Assembly (NCBI RefSeq): GCF_018917965.1
Contig: NZ_JAHLPP010000005.1
Location: forward strand, 1-64,000
DNA from: Pseudoflavonifractor sp. MSJ-37
GTDB lineage: Bacteria > Bacillota > Clostridia > Oscillospirales > Oscillospiraceae
Direction of reading: 5' to 3'
Length of the DNA: 64,000 bases
A program made the position numbers and the translations under genes. Positions 7,511 through 16,755 of this stretch are shown here, piece by piece. The notes beneath the pieces are model-generated. The model was not told where the DNA came from. It made no database searches and was given only the letters and a program-made list of their open reading frames with translations. Every line of letters begins with the position of its first letter. The first letter of the stretch is position 1.

Positions 7511-7646
7511 CGCCCAGCTCCAGGTGAACGCGGATCTGCAGGATGCCGTGGACCACAGCGGCGATCCGGACCGGCAGGCGGACATCGCCCGCTCCAAGCT
7601 GGGGCTGACGGCCCCCGGCGACCAGGTCATCCTGTTCACCGACTGA
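7371..7646 (+). CDS. divIC: septum formation initiator DivIC/FtsB family
   Basis: DivIC is a single-pass membrane protein of the division complex that partners with FtsL and DivIB. The 91 residues have a short basic cytoplasmic start, one transmembrane segment (about 8-28), then a coiled coil (about 30-65) and a short extracellular end. GGAGAGGAGG precedes the ATG at 7371. It lies inside the 3' extension of yabQ, so translation of the two is likely coupled. Position between yabQ and yabR matches Bacillus. Confidence 0.85.
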   Translation: MKTKRAGFLTKLVILSLLVVTATALLDMRSQILSAEAEKAQWTAARDAQLQVNADLQDAVDHSGDPDRQADIARSKLGLTAPGDQVILFTD

Positions 7647-7697
7647 TGGGCGCCATCGCGTGTGCGCAACTTGTATGAGGAGGATTTTTCAGTTAGT

Positions 7698-8141
7698 ATG
7701 GAGTTCGGTGTTGGTTCTATCCTGGAAGGAAAAGTGACAGGGATCACGAAATTCGGCGCTTTTGTCTCTCTGCCGGACAACAAGTCCGGCCTGGTCCACA
7801 TCTCGGAGATCGCCTATACGTACGTCAACGATGTCAAGGATCATCTGAAGGAGGGGCAGGAGGTCAAGGTCAAGGTCATCGGCATCGATGAGAATGGCCG
7901 GATCAATCTCTCCATCAAAAAGGCTATGGATCCTCCTCCGCGTCCGGCGGGCGGCCCCCGGCAGGGCGGCCGGTCTGACCGCGGGCCCCGGCAGGGCGGC
8001 GGCTTCCGCCGGCAGGCTCCTCAGGAGCCTGCCACGTTCGAGGATCGTCTCAAGCAGTTCATGCAGGCCTCGGACAGCAAGCTGTCCGAACTGCGCTACA
8101 TGGACAAGCGGGGCGGCTCCCGCCGCGGCGGCCGGAAGTAA
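7698..8141 (+). CDS. S1 RNA-binding domain protein (YabR-like)
   Basis: One S1 domain occupies about residues 3-75 (GSILEGKVTGITKFGAFVSL, GLVHISEIA); the rest is a Gly/Arg/Pro-rich low-complexity tail (residues 80-110) and a short basic end, together a likely RNA-binding module. The function of YabR is not settled. I chose the ATG at 7698 because homologs start just before the S1 domain; AGGAGG is 14 bases upstream, a little far, and an in-frame GTG at 7662 would add 12 residues. Confidence 0.85.
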   Translation: MEFGVGSILEGKVTGITKFGAFVSLPDNKSGLVHISEIAYTYVNDVKDHLKEGQEVKVKVIGIDENGRINLSIKKAMDPPPRPAGGPRQGGRSDRGPRQGGGFRRQAPQEPATFEDRLKQFMQASDSKLSELRYMDKRGGSRRGGRK

Positions 8142-8159
8142 ATTTCAACATAGAAAAAT

Positions 8160-8197
8160 GGGCTCCCATCGCGTTTTGCTGTGGGGGCCTGTTTTTT
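8160..8197 (+). terminator. terminator of the yabP-yabR cluster
   Basis: GGGCTCCCA (8160-8168) pairs with TGGGGGCCT (8182-8190), including G-T pairs, and is followed by GTTTTTT. Confidence 0.65.
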
Positions 8198-8247
8198 GCG
8201 CGCTCCACGGCCATCCCGCTCCAAAAAGCCAAAAGGAGGAACGTGCC

Positions 8248-8729
8248 ATGCTCCGCATCCTGAACACGCTTTCCCTGCTGATCTTCCTCATCGCCGCCGT
8301 CTGGTCGGTCCGGCTGTTCCTGGGCCGGGCGCGGAGGGCCGCCTGCGGATGGGCCGCCGCCGCGATGGCCGCCCTCATCTCGTGTTCGGAGCCTACTATC
8401 TCCCCTTCCACATCCGCTTCGACCCGGACGGTCTCATCCTGATCTCCCCCGCGGACGGCCCTCATCAGATGATCGACGGTCACAGGGATCCGGACGTCTT
8501 CGCCCAGATCGCCGCCCCATGCGAGACCCTCGCCTTCCGCCGTCCCTTCGTCCCGGACGCCCGCCTCTCGGATGCCTTCCAGCGGGATGACATCACCCTC
8601 TCCAACCATGGGCGGGACCTCTACATCGTCCTCCCCGCCGGCGGCGCTCCCGGATATGTCGTCTTGAACGATGAGGCCTCCGCTCCTCTGACCGCCGATC
8701 TCCTCCAGGTCCTGGGACCGTTCCAGTGA
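8248..8729 (+). pseudogene. frameshifted small membrane-anchored protein
   Basis: AAAAGGAGG precedes an ATG at 8248 that opens a frame with one transmembrane segment (LSLLIFLIAAVWSVRLFL). That frame ends at 8442 with a Ser/Thr-rich out-of-frame tail. From about 8382 another frame (VFGAYYLPFHIRFDPDG, on to 8729) carries sensible protein sequence. Joining the two at about 8375-8385 gives a protein of about 160 residues, so one base seems to be missing here. I do not recognise the family. It could be a real decayed gene, a programmed shift or a sequencing error. Confidence 0.5.
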
Positions 8730-8745
8730 TCGAACGGCACAGCAA

Positions 8746-8783
8746 GAGCCGCCCAGTCTCCAAAAGACTGGGCGGCTCATTTT
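8746..8783. terminator. terminator between the frameshifted gene and the P-loop gene
   Basis: A 14-bp perfect stem (8746-8759 with 8765-8778) is followed on the plus strand by ATTTTCG. It separates two convergent genes. Confidence 0.8.
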
Positions 8784-8809
8784 CGCTTGTCTGTATCGAC
8801 CCGGTGGAC

Positions 8810-9223
8810 TTAGAAATACTTGCGCACGCCCTCAGAGGCCAGATCCTTGTCCGCGCTGATGGTCACGGTGAACTTGATGTTGTTCTTGTCGGAGAAGTTG
8901 TTCAGCCAATCCAGGAACTCCTCCAGCGCGTGATCGGTGACATCGGCGTTCACGATCTTGGTCAGGCTGTCGATGAACACATGGGTGATGTCGTAGTTGC
9001 CCGCGTACAGGCCGCTGATGAAGCCGCGCAGGAACTCATAAGTACCCATATCGTACTGGCTGGATTCCACCAGACGGATCTTGGAATGGATATCGTAGGT
9101 CAACTTGGCGCCGCGCTCGATGCAGACCACGTTGCCGTGCTCGCTGTCGACAGCGGAATTAATGAGGTCGATCATCTGCTTGGTCTTGCCGGTGCCCTTG
9201 ACGCCCATGATCACTCTCACCAT
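8810..9223 (-). CDS. small P-loop ATP-binding protein of unknown function
   Basis: The 137 residues start with a Walker A motif (GVKGTGKT, residues 7-14) and have a hydrophobic strand ending in Asp (ITHVFIDSLT, about 78-87) that fits a Walker B. The protein is much smaller than RecA- or AAA-type enzymes. Similar short ATPases are widespread in Clostridia without an assigned role. The ATG at 9223 has AAGGAG 8 bases upstream; a GTG three codons earlier overlaps that site and is rejected. It has its own promoter. Confidence 0.75.
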   Translation of the reverse strand: MVRVIMGVKGTGKTKQMIDLINSAVDSEHGNVVCIERGAKLTYDIHSKIRLVESSQYDMGTYEFLRGFISGLYAGNYDITHVFIDSLTKIVNADVTDHALEEFLDWLNNFSDKNNIKFTVTISADKDLASEGVRKYF

Positions 9224-9271
9224 AATTATCACTCCTTATTTGTCCGCCGGGACTCTCCCGGTCTTTGTATC

Positions 9272-9300
9272 ATATTACCATATCAGGCGTTCGATTGCAA
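9272..9300 (-). promoter_or_regulatory. promoter of the P-loop gene
   Basis: Minus-strand TTGCAA (9295-9300), 17-bp spacer, TAATAT (9272-9277). Confidence 0.6.
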
Positions 9301-9383
9301 CTGATTTGCAGAACTTTGCCCACGAAACTATTCAGTCCGAAAATCAGTCTCCCGCAGTCGTCCGCTGATATGGAGGTCTGCCC

Positions 9384-10712
9384 TCAAAGCCGGGCTTCCA
9401 GCTCCGCCCGGCGGTCCTCATAGCCGGGCTTGCCCAGCAGAGCATACATATTCTTCTTATAGGCCTCCACGCCTGGCTGATCGAAGGGATCCACCCCCAG
9501 CAGGTAGCCGGACAGGCCGCAGGCATACTCGAAGAAATAGATGAGCTGGCCCACGGTACGCTCGTCCCGGCGGTCGGCCTCCAGGATCAGGTTGGGCACG
9601 CCGCCGTCCACATGGGCCAGCAGAGTGCCCCGCATGGCCTGTTCCGCCACGAAGGACAGAGGCTTGCCCGCCAGGAAGTTCAGGCCGTCCGCGTCCTCTG
9701 GATCCTCCGGGATGGTGAAGGATCCCAGAGAGGAGCCGAAGCGGACCACGCTCTCGAACATGAGCCGCTCGCCCTGCTGGATGTACTGGCCCATGGAGTG
9801 CAGATCCGCAGTGAACTCCACGCTGGCGGGGAAGAGGCCCTTGCCGTCCTTGCCCTCGCTCTCGCCGTAGAGCTGCTTCCACCACTCGGCAAAAGACCGG
9901 AAGGAGGGCTCATAGCCCACCAGGATCTCGATGCTCTTCCCGCCGTCATAGAGGGCGTTCCGGGCGGCGGCATACTGCCAGGCAGGGTTGTCCAGCCCGG
10001 GGACGGACAGGGCCTCCATGGCCTCCGCCGCGCCGCCCATGAGGGCATCCAGATCGATCCCCGCCGCCGCGATGGGCAGCAGGCCCACGGCCGTGAGGAC
10101 GGAGTAACGTCCGCCCACCGCGTCGGGCACCACGAAGGTCTCATAGCCCTCCCGGTCGGCCAGGCCCTTCAGCGCCCCCTTGTGGGCGTCGGTGGTGGCG
10201 TAGATCCGCTTCCTCGCCTCCTCCTTGCCGTACTTCTCCTCCAGCAGTCCCTTGAAGATGCGGAAGGTTACGGCGGGCTCGGTGGTGGTGCCCGACTTGG
10301 AGATCACGTTCACCGAGAAGTCCCGGTCCTTCACCAGCTCGATCGTCTCCAGCAGGGCATCGGTGGACAGGCCGTTGCCCGCGAAGAAGATGTCCGGTCC
10401 GTCCTCATGCTTCAAGTTGTAGTTGGAGGAGCGGAGGAGCTCCACCACCGCTCTGGCCCCCAGATAGGAGCCGCCGATGCCCACCACCACCAGGGCCTGA
10501 GAATCGGAGCGGATCTTGGCCGCCGCTTTCTTGATGCGGGCGAATTCCTCTCTATCGTAGTCCCGGGGCAGATGCACCCAGCCGGTGAACGTACCTCCGG
10601 CGCCTGTGCCCTCCTTCAGCCAGGTCCGGGCCTGAGCCAGCTTCTCTGCCCGGGCGCTCAGCCAGTCCTGCGGCAGGAAACCCTTCAAATTGGATGTGTC
10701 GATTCGGATCAT
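9384..10712 (-). CDS. pgi: glucose-6-phosphate isomerase
   Basis: It interconverts glucose 6-phosphate and fructose 6-phosphate in the cytoplasm. The 442-residue length fits the shorter Firmicutes type. Marks include [11 protein letters not shown] (about 77-87), [28 protein letters not shown] and [20 protein letters not shown] near the end. I chose the ATG at 10712 (MIRIDTSN) with GAAGGAG about 9 bases upstream; an ATG at 10736 lies before that site. It is the last gene of a long minus-strand run, 97 bp behind the NUDIX gene. Confidence 0.95.
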   Translation of the reverse strand: MIRIDTSNLKGFLPQDWLSARAEKLAQARTWLKEGTGAGGTFTGWVHLPRDYDREEFARIKKAAAKIRSDSQALVVVGIGGSYLGARAVVELLRSSNYNLKHEDGPDIFFAGNGLSTDALLETIELVKDRDFSVNVISKSGTTTEPAVTFRIFKGLLEEKYGKEEARKRIYATTDAHKGALKGLADREGYETFVVPDAVGGRYSVLTAVGLLPIAAAGIDLDALMGGAAEAMEALSVPGLDNPAWQYAAARNALYDGGKSIEILVGYEPSFRSFAEWWKQLYGESEGKDGKGLFPASVEFTADLHSMGQYIQQGERLMFESVVRFGSSLGSFTIPEDPEDADGLNFLAGKPLSFVAEQAMRGTLLAHVDGGVPNLILEADRRDERTVGQLIYFFEYACGLSGYLLGVDPFDQPGVEAYKKNMYALLGKPGYEDRRAELEARL

Positions 10713-10809
10713 GTTCGGATCTCTCCTTCGTCCCATGGATGGGGATCGTATTCTTTTCGAGTATACACCCGCCGGACGGCTTTTCCCAGTCTATTTTGAC
10801 GGGGCCGCC

Positions 10810-11376
10810 TCATTTCTCCAACAGGGCCCTGGCCCGCCGCAGGAGCTTGGTGTATACGAAGTCCATCTGCCACTCGTTGGTGATGGTCAGCAGATCCTCT
10901 GCCGGGAGCCAGCCCACCTGGGAGTTCTCCCCCTCCCGGACCGTCAGGGGATCCCTCTCATCGGCCACCAGCAGATAGCTCACGTTCAGATGCTGGTGGG
11001 ATGGGACGTACTTCCCCCGCTTCACATGGCCCCACACCGGCAGGATCTCCAGCGAGGCGATCGTATCCGAGAGCGGCCGGATGTGGGCCGCGCCGGTCTC
11101 CTCCCGGGCCTCCCGGAGGGCCACGGACCGCAGGTCCGCTTCCCCATCGGCGTGTCCGCCGGTCCAGGCCCATGCCCGAAAGATATCATGATGCGCCATG
11201 AGGACCTTGGTGGCGTCGGCATTCACCACGAAGCCGGAGCTGGTGAAGTGGGCGATCTCGTTGGAGCGCTCCAGGATGTCATCCGGGAAGCGCCGGATGT
11301 ATTCCAGCATCATCCGCCGGTCCGCCTCCTCCTGCTCGTCCTCCGGCCGGTAGGCCTGGATCTCATCCAGATACAT
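10810..11376 (-). CDS. NUDIX hydrolase
   Basis: NUDIX enzymes cleave nucleoside diphosphates linked to another group; the substrate here is unknown. The 188 residues carry the NUDIX box in the form GGHADGEADLRSVALREA then REETG (about residues 73-95), with the catalytic REAREETG core intact. The ATG at 11376 is preferred over 11382 because AAGGGGG is 7 bases upstream of it. It overlaps the end of folA by 14 bases, so translation is probably coupled. Confidence 0.85.
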   Translation of the reverse strand: MYLDEIQAYRPEDEQEEADRRMMLEYIRRFPDDILERSNEIAHFTSSGFVVNADATKVLMAHHDIFRAWAWTGGHADGEADLRSVALREAREETGAAHIRPLSDTIASLEILPVWGHVKRGKYVPSHQHLNVSYLLVADERDPLTVREGENSQVGWLPAEDLLTITNEWQMDFVYTKLLRRARALLEK

Positions 11377-11860
11377 CGTCATGCCCCCTTCGGCGGTAGG
11401 TCACATACTGATAGCGGATCCCGTCCTGCTCCAGCGGCTCTCCCTCCGGGACGCCGGTCCAGTCAGGATCCCGGTCCAGATCCGGGAAAAAGGTGTCTGC
11501 CGGCCAGTGGGCGTCGATCCTGGTCACATACACCGTGTCACACCAGGGCAGGAGGGCCTCATACACGCTCCCGCCCCCGATCACGAAGGCATCCTCCGGA
11601 GCGGCGGCCCGCAGGGCCTCCACGCTGTGGAACACCTCCGCCCCTTCCGGCCGGAAGGCCGGGTCCCGGGAGAGGATCAGATTCCGCCGCCTGGGAAGGG
11701 GCCGCCCGCCGGGGAAGGTGGCCAGCGTCCTCCGCCCCAGGATCACCGGATGGCCCGTGGTCAGGGCCTTGAACCGCTTCAGGTCCTGGGAGAGGTAGAC
11801 CAGCTGGTCCCCGTCCTTCCCGATGCCCCAATCCCGGTCCGCCGCAACGATGGCTCTCAT
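11363..11860 (-). CDS. folA: dihydrofolate reductase
   Basis: It reduces dihydrofolate to tetrahydrofolate with NADPH. The 165 residues show the DHFR pattern: MRAIVAADRDWGIGKDG at the N-terminus, the catalytic acid region LVYLSQDLKRFK with Asp in place of the usual Asp/Glu, PVILGRRTLATFPG, and FVIGGGSVYEALLP. AAAGGAAG precedes the ATG at 11860. A thyA gene at 48.9 kb uses the same cofactor cycle. Confidence 0.93.
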   Translation of the reverse strand: MRAIVAADRDWGIGKDGDQLVYLSQDLKRFKALTTGHPVILGRRTLATFPGGRPLPRRRNLILSRDPAFRPEGAEVFHSVEALRAAAPEDAFVIGGGSVYEALLPWCDTVYVTRIDAHWPADTFFPDLDRDPDWTGVPEGEPLEQDGIRYQYVTYRRRGHDDVSG

Positions 11861-11890
11861 CGCATCGCTTCCTTTCTCTCGTTCTGTCCT

Positions 11891-12454
11891 TCACCCGATG
11901 GGGCCGAAGTGCCCCGCCGGCAGGAGGATCCATTCCGCCTTGCCCAGGATGTACCGGACGTCCACCGGCCCCAGCCGCTCGTCCCGGCTGTCGGCAGAGT
12001 GCTCCCGGTTGTCCCCCATGACGAAGACGCTCCCCTCAGGGACCGTCAGATCCGTGAGGGTCTCCGTCGTCCCGGCCGGCCAGCGCATGGGGCTGTCCAG
12101 ATAGGGCTCCTCCAGCACCGCCCCATCCACGGAGACGGTGCCGCTGTCATAGTCGATCTGGACCCGCTGGCCCGCCACGGCCACCACCCGCTTCACGATG
12201 GGACCGGACACGGTGCCGAAGGGTTTGGTGAGCACCACCACATCCCCCTGGGCGGGCGTATAGCCCAGGCTCCGCAGGAGGATCGTATCCCCGTCCCGGA
12301 GGGTGGGCTCCATGGAGATGCCCTCCACCCCCACCACGCGGCCCACGAAGGTGAACAGCGCCACCAGCAGGAGCAGGGCCGCCGTCAGGGCCTGGAGCCA
12401 GGTATACAGATCCAGCTTCAGCGCCTGGGCCGCCGTGCGCTTCCCCTCGCCCAT
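11891..12454 (-). CDS. lepB: signal peptidase I
   Basis: A membrane-bound serine protease that removes signal peptides outside the cytoplasm. One transmembrane segment (about 18-40) is followed by the catalytic Ser in GISMEPTL (about 47), the general-base Lys in IVKRVVAVAG (about 87) and the GDNREHSADSRD box (about 147-158). The 187-residue length is typical. Its ATG overlaps the stop of yhaN by one base (TGATG), indicating coupled translation. Confidence 0.95.
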   Translation of the reverse strand: MGEGKRTAAQALKLDLYTWLQALTAALLLLVALFTFVGRVVGVEGISMEPTLRDGDTILLRSLGYTPAQGDVVVLTKPFGTVSGPIVKRVVAVAGQRVQIDYDSGTVSVDGAVLEEPYLDSPMRWPAGTTETLTDLTVPEGSVFVMGDNREHSADSRDERLGPVDVRYILGKAEWILLPAGHFGPIG

Positions 12455-14703
12455 CAGCCCTGCTCCGGGCCGGGGAGCGTGCCCCGGTGGACGTCGAAGG
12501 CGTCCTCCAGATAGCGGCTCTCTCTGCTGTGGCAGGTGAAGAGCACGATCTGCCGCTCCCGGCCCATGGCCCGGAGCAGGTCCAGAGCCAGCGCCATGCG
12601 GCCGTCGTCGAAGTCGGTGAGGGCATCGTCCAGCACCAGGGGCGCCGGGTCCTCCTCCGGGAGGGCCAATTCACATACTGCCAGCCGCACCGCCAGATAG
12701 AGCTGGTCCGCCGCGCCCCGGGAGAGAGTCAGCACCCGCCGGGGCGTCATGCCCCGGGCCTCCTCGGCCATGGCCTCGAAGTCCCGGGTCAGCAGGACTT
12801 TGTCATATCGTCCGCCGGTGAGCTGTTCCATCAGCTCGCCGGCCCGCTGGTTCAGCGCGGGGGCAAAGCGGGCCCGTAGGTCCCGGTCAGCCTCCTGGAG
12901 CACCTCCAGCGCCATCCCGATGGCCTCATGCTCCTGTCTCCGACGCTCCAGCTCCTCTTGGAGCTTCTCCTGGGCCGCGCGGGTCTCCGCCGGGTCGCCC
13001 AGCGTCTTGAGCTCGCCCTGGGCCATGGCCACCACGCCCCGCAGACGGCCGATCTCGTTCTCCACCGCGCTGAGCCGCACGGCGGTATAGGTCCCGTCAT
13101 AGCGGGGCGTCAGGCTGGGATCCGCCGCCGGGCCCTCCTGAGGCCGGGGCAGACGCTGGAGCATCTTCTCCGCGCTCTCCCGCTGGAGGGCGGCCTGGCC
13201 CAGCTTCTCCTGGAGGAACAGAGCCTTGGAGATCGCCGCGGACAGGGTGAAGGCATCCCTGGCCGTGGGCGCGAAGCCCTGGACCATCCCGGTGACCCGG
13301 CCCCGGAGCTGGTCGCGCTGGTTCATCAGGTCGATCTGCTCCTGCTCGGCCCGTTCCCGGTCCCGCTGGGCATCCTTGGCCTTGTCCCAGCCCTCCCGGC
13401 ACCGCCGGGCCAGCTCCAGGATGTCCTCGGCCTCGTCCACGCCGTACCAGTCCAAGAGCTCGTCCCGGCGTTCCCGGATACCGGCGGCTCTCTTCCGCCG
13501 GCCGGCGCTGAGGATCAGCAGGATCAGGCCCGCCAGTCCCAGCACCGCGGTGCCGGCGAACGCGATCGGCGTGAACAGCACGCCGCACACCGCCGCACCG
13601 CCCGCCGCCAGTAGGCTCACCAGCCCGCCGGCCAGCAGGCCGCCGGACCGGGGCTCCGGCCGGTCCACCTCGTCCGCGTCCTCGTTGGCCTTCTCCCAGG
13701 CCTCGTCCGGTCCCATGCCGGCGAAGAGGGGATCGTTGGCGGCCTCCCGGGCCTCGTTGGCCCGCTCGATGGCGGCCTCATAGTCCCGTTCGGCCTGCTT
13801 GAGCTTCTGCTCCACTCCCCGGAGGGCATTGAGCTCATCCTGAGTCCTGCGCAGAGCCTCCCGCTCCGGCGGGACTCCGTCCTTCTCCAGCTCGGTGCGA
13901 TACTTGTCCTCCAGGGCCCTGGCCTGGGCCAGCTCGTCGGAGGCCTGCTGCCAGGCGGTCCGCTTCTTGTCCTCCGCGGCGGCCTTGTGCCATTCCAGCT
14001 CCGCCGACAGGGTGTCCCGCTCCCGCTGGAGGCCGTCCATGGCGAGCAGCGCCTCCTGCGCGGTCCGGTGCGCCTTGTCCTGCTGGACGGCGGCCTGCTC
14101 CAGCTCCGCCAGCTTCCCCTCCAGCTCCGGGATGAGACCGGTCTTGTTGTGGCGGCGGCGGTTCTGCCAGTCCTTCAGACGGCGCTCCACCTGAGAGAAG
14201 GCCACGTCCTCCTCGCCGGAGGACACCAGCGCGGCGATCCGCTTCTCCAAAGCCGGAGCCCCGTCCACGGCGGCGGCGCCCTGCCCCACGAAGGCGGAGC
14301 GCTCGAACACCTCCCGGGGCGCGCCGATCAGGGTCTCGCCCACGTTCTCCGCAGTCAGTTCCGGCACGGCCTCGCCGGTGTCCAGATCGATGGCCTCGAA
14401 GCGGCCGAAGGGCGTGGACTTGTTCTGGCCCCGCAGGAGGGCGATCCGGCGGCCCTTCCACTCGATCTCCATGCGGCCCTCCATAGCGGCGCCGCTCCAG
14501 GGCTGATAGCGGTTCTTCTCCGCGATGGAGCCCTGCTTGTCCCGTTCCTTGGTGGGGATGCCGTAGAGCATGGCCCGGATGAAGGCCGACCAGGTGGATT
14601 TGCCCGACTCGTTGGGGGCCTGGATGATGTTGAGGCCGTCTCCCAGCTCCAGAGTCTCGTTCTGGAGACGGCCGAAGGCAGCGGTCATACGTATGATCTT
14701 CAT
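12454..14703 (-). CDS. yhaN: SMC/SbcC-like ATPase, YhaN type
   Basis: The partner of a YhaO/SbcD-type nuclease in DNA end processing. Residues 1-45 hold an N-terminal ATPase half with the Walker A APNESGKST (about 30-38); long coiled coils follow; the C-terminal half has the signature LSRGAADQLYLAVRLA and Walker B APLVLDDALTDFDD (about 690-720). A Gly/Ala/Leu-rich double hydrophobic segment lies in the middle (about 350-405), as in YhaN rather than SbcC, suggesting membrane contact. Length 749 is shorter than Bacillus YhaN. It overlaps yhaO by four bases (ATGA). Confidence 0.85.
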   Translation of the reverse strand: MKIIRMTAAFGRLQNETLELGDGLNIIQAPNESGKSTWSAFIRAMLYGIPTKERDKQGSIAEKNRYQPWSGAAMEGRMEIEWKGRRIALLRGQNKSTPFGRFEAIDLDTGEAVPELTAENVGETLIGAPREVFERSAFVGQGAAAVDGAPALEKRIAALVSSGEEDVAFSQVERRLKDWQNRRRHNKTGLIPELEGKLAELEQAAVQQDKAHRTAQEALLAMDGLQRERDTLSAELEWHKAAAEDKKRTAWQQASDELAQARALEDKYRTELEKDGVPPEREALRRTQDELNALRGVEQKLKQAERDYEAAIERANEAREAANDPLFAGMGPDEAWEKANEDADEVDRPEPRSGGLLAGGLVSLLAAGGAAVCGVLFTPIAFAGTAVLGLAGLILLILSAGRRKRAAGIRERRDELLDWYGVDEAEDILELARRCREGWDKAKDAQRDRERAEQEQIDLMNQRDQLRGRVTGMVQGFAPTARDAFTLSAAISKALFLQEKLGQAALQRESAEKMLQRLPRPQEGPAADPSLTPRYDGTYTAVRLSAVENEIGRLRGVVAMAQGELKTLGDPAETRAAQEKLQEELERRRQEHEAIGMALEVLQEADRDLRARFAPALNQRAGELMEQLTGGRYDKVLLTRDFEAMAEEARGMTPRRVLTLSRGAADQLYLAVRLAVCELALPEEDPAPLVLDDALTDFDDGRMALALDLLRAMGRERQIVLFTCHSRESRYLEDAFDVHRGTLPGPEQG

Positions 14704-15794
14704 TGGGGATCCTCCCGACTTTCCAGCGCTGACAGACCGAAGCGGACGGCCCGCTCCACAGCCAGACGGGCCTCCTCATCCGGGGCCTCCTCCATCCGGC
14801 GGCGCATCCCCCGCAGGAACAGCCCGGTCAGCGTGTCCTCCTCCATCCGGTCCCACAGGTCCCGCCGGATGTGGGTCCGGTCCCGGAGGGATACATTGTA
14901 ATAGTGGGGACGGGCCAGGGCCTCCAGCTTCTCCAGCGCCAGCGGCTCCGCGCCCCGCTCGCCCGTGAGCACGATCCGGCACAGGTCCGGGCTCTCGTCC
15001 TCCGGCAGGGCGGCGGTCAGGGCCGCCTCCGGGTCCTGGCCGGTGACGTCCACCTCCCGGATCAGATACCGGCGGCCGCACAGAGGCACGAAGCGCATCC
15101 GCGCCTCGCCCTTCCCGACGGTGCCGCAGAGGACGCCCTTGTCGCCCAGCTCGTCGAAGCCCCGTCCCTCCGGGCAGCCGGGCCAGGCCCAGACCGTGCG
15201 GCCCGCCCGCTGGGGACCGATCCGCCCGTGGATATGGCCCAGAGCGGCGTAGTCCAGTCCACTGGCCGCCAGGTCCTCCTCAGTGATGGGCCCATACTGG
15301 CTGTTAGGCGTGCCGTCGGCATGGAGGACCAGCAGATGGATCTTCCCGTCGTTTGGCACCTGGAAGCCCGCCAGGGCCCGGTCCTCCCGGTGGGGCGCGG
15401 TGAAAGCGGCCCCGTGGACCACACACCCCAGCTCCGGCAGCTCCACCGTCTCGATCTGAGGTTCCGTGAAGATATGTACGTTGTCCGGCCACACCAGTCC
15501 CGCATAGGGGGACCGGGCGGACCAGAGATCATGGTTGCCCGGGGCGATGAACACCTGCGCCTTCATGGAGCCCAGGGCTTTCTCCAGGGCCTCCAGCGTC
15601 TCGCTGTAGACCTGCCGCCCGTCGAACAGGTCACCGGACAGGAGGACCAGGTCGGCCCGCTCCTCCTCCGCCAGCCGGGCCAGGCGGAAGAGGAGCTCCC
15701 GCTGTTCCTCCCGACGCTGGGCGGCCTGCTCCGGCGGCAGGGCATGGAAAGGGGCGTCCAGATGGAAGTCCGCCCCGTGTATCACGTTCAGCAT
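14700..15794 (-). CDS. yhaO: DNA repair exonuclease, SbcD/YhaO type metallophosphoesterase
   Basis: The 364 residues start with the calcineurin-type metal site: HGADFHLD (5-12), LLSGDLFDGR (about 52-61), APGNHD (about 84-89), LLVLHAD and LGHIHGR (about 188-194). This matches Mre11/SbcD-type nucleases, and the adjacent YhaN-like ATPase completes the pair. The ATG at 15794 has GAGGG 9 bases upstream; a TTG two codons earlier is less likely. A binding-cap domain fills the C-terminal third. Confidence 0.88.
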   Translation of the reverse strand: MLNVIHGADFHLDAPFHALPPEQAAQRREEQRELLFRLARLAEEERADLVLLSGDLFDGRQVYSETLEALEKALGSMKAQVFIAPGNHDLWSARSPYAGLVWPDNVHIFTEPQIETVELPELGCVVHGAAFTAPHREDRALAGFQVPNDGKIHLLVLHADGTPNSQYGPITEEDLAASGLDYAALGHIHGRIGPQRAGRTVWAWPGCPEGRGFDELGDKGVLCGTVGKGEARMRFVPLCGRRYLIREVDVTGQDPEAALTAALPEDESPDLCRIVLTGERGAEPLALEKLEALARPHYYNVSLRDRTHIRRDLWDRMEEDTLTGLFLRGMRRRMEEAPDEEARLAVERAVRFGLSALESREDPQ

Positions 15795-15842
15795 GATCAA
15801 GTTCCCTCTTTTCGTCCCCCGATATGGCGGGACGTTCTTCTT

Positions 15843-16580
15843 TTATCCGAGCGGAGGCATCCGGCGGTGCTCCACCGGGCCCCACTCAGGCAGAGGCAGG
15901 CGCTGCATGGCGCCGAACACCCGGCTCTTCAGGTCCGGCCAGCGTTCGCTCAGCTCCCGGATCAGCTCCTTGACCTCCTGCCGCTTGGTATAGCCGTCGG
16001 CGGGGCAGGGGTTGAACAGGACCGGCAGGCCCTCCCGCTCCGCCACATTGCGGATGTGGCCCTCCCCACAGTAGAGGAGAGGCCGGATCTGGGTGATCTC
16101 CGTCCGGTCCAGCCAGGTCACCGGCTGGAAGCAGGACAGCCGCCCCTCATAGAAAAGGGACAGGAAGAACGTCTCCACCGCGTCGTCGAAATGGTGCCCC
16201 AGCGCGATCTTGTGGAGCCCCCGCTCCTTCATGGCGCTGTGGAGGGCCCCCCGGCGCATCTTGGCGCACATGGAGCAGGGGTTCTTCTCCTTCCGCACGT
16301 CGAACACCACATGGGCGATCTCGGTGGGGATCACCGTGTAGGGCACGCCGATCTTCACGCAGTAGTCCACCACCGGCGCGAAGTCCATGCCTGTGCCCAT
16401 GTCCAGCGTCAGGGCCTCCACGGTGAAGCGCTTGGGGTAGAACTCCCGCAGGCGGGCCAGAGCCGTGAGGAGGACCAGAGAGTCCTTCCCGCCGGAGACG
16501 CCCACGGCCACCCGGTCCCCGGTCTGTATCATGTCGTAGTCCTCCACACAGCGGCGGACATAGGACAATATCTTATCCAT
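15843..16580 (-). CDS. PP-loop ATPase, TtcA-like tRNA thiolation protein
   Basis: The PP-loop motif is VGVSGGKDS (about 27-35), and a CxxC pair (PCSMCAKMRRGAL, about 101-104) plus a later Cys (FNPCPADGY) fit the iron-sulfur ligands of TtcA/TtuA-type enzymes that add sulfur to tRNA cytidine or uridine. The 245-residue length fits TtcA. GGGAGGG is 5-6 bases before the ATG at 16580. It heads the operon that continues with yhaO, 48 bp downstream. The exact tRNA target cannot be told from sequence. Confidence 0.85.
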   Translation of the reverse strand: MDKILSYVRRCVEDYDMIQTGDRVAVGVSGGKDSLVLLTALARLREFYPKRFTVEALTLDMGTGMDFAPVVDYCVKIGVPYTVIPTEIAHVVFDVRKEKNPCSMCAKMRRGALHSAMKERGLHKIALGHHFDDAVETFFLSLFYEGRLSCFQPVTWLDRTEITQIRPLLYCGEGHIRNVAEREGLPVLFNPCPADGYTKRQEVKELIRELSERWPDLKSRVFGAMQRLPLPEWGPVEHRRMPPLG

Positions 16581-16720
16581 ATGCTCCCTCCCGGAACGGA
16601 TCCGCAACTTTTCCGCTGTTTCAAAACAAAAATCGAAATCGAGCTTTCGTGAGCTTGAACGAGTATGGAAGCGAAAAAACGAGGATCCAGCTTTCTAAAT
16701 AAAAACCGGTCAAAAATGCC

Positions 16721-16749
16721 TTGACAGCGGCAAACGGCTGTAATATAAT
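16721..16749 (+). promoter_or_regulatory. rplM-rpsI promoter
   Basis: TTGACA (16721-16726), 17-bp spacer, TATAAT (16744-16749): perfect consensus, as expected for a ribosomal protein operon. Confidence 0.92.
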
Positions 16750-16755
16750 ACACAC

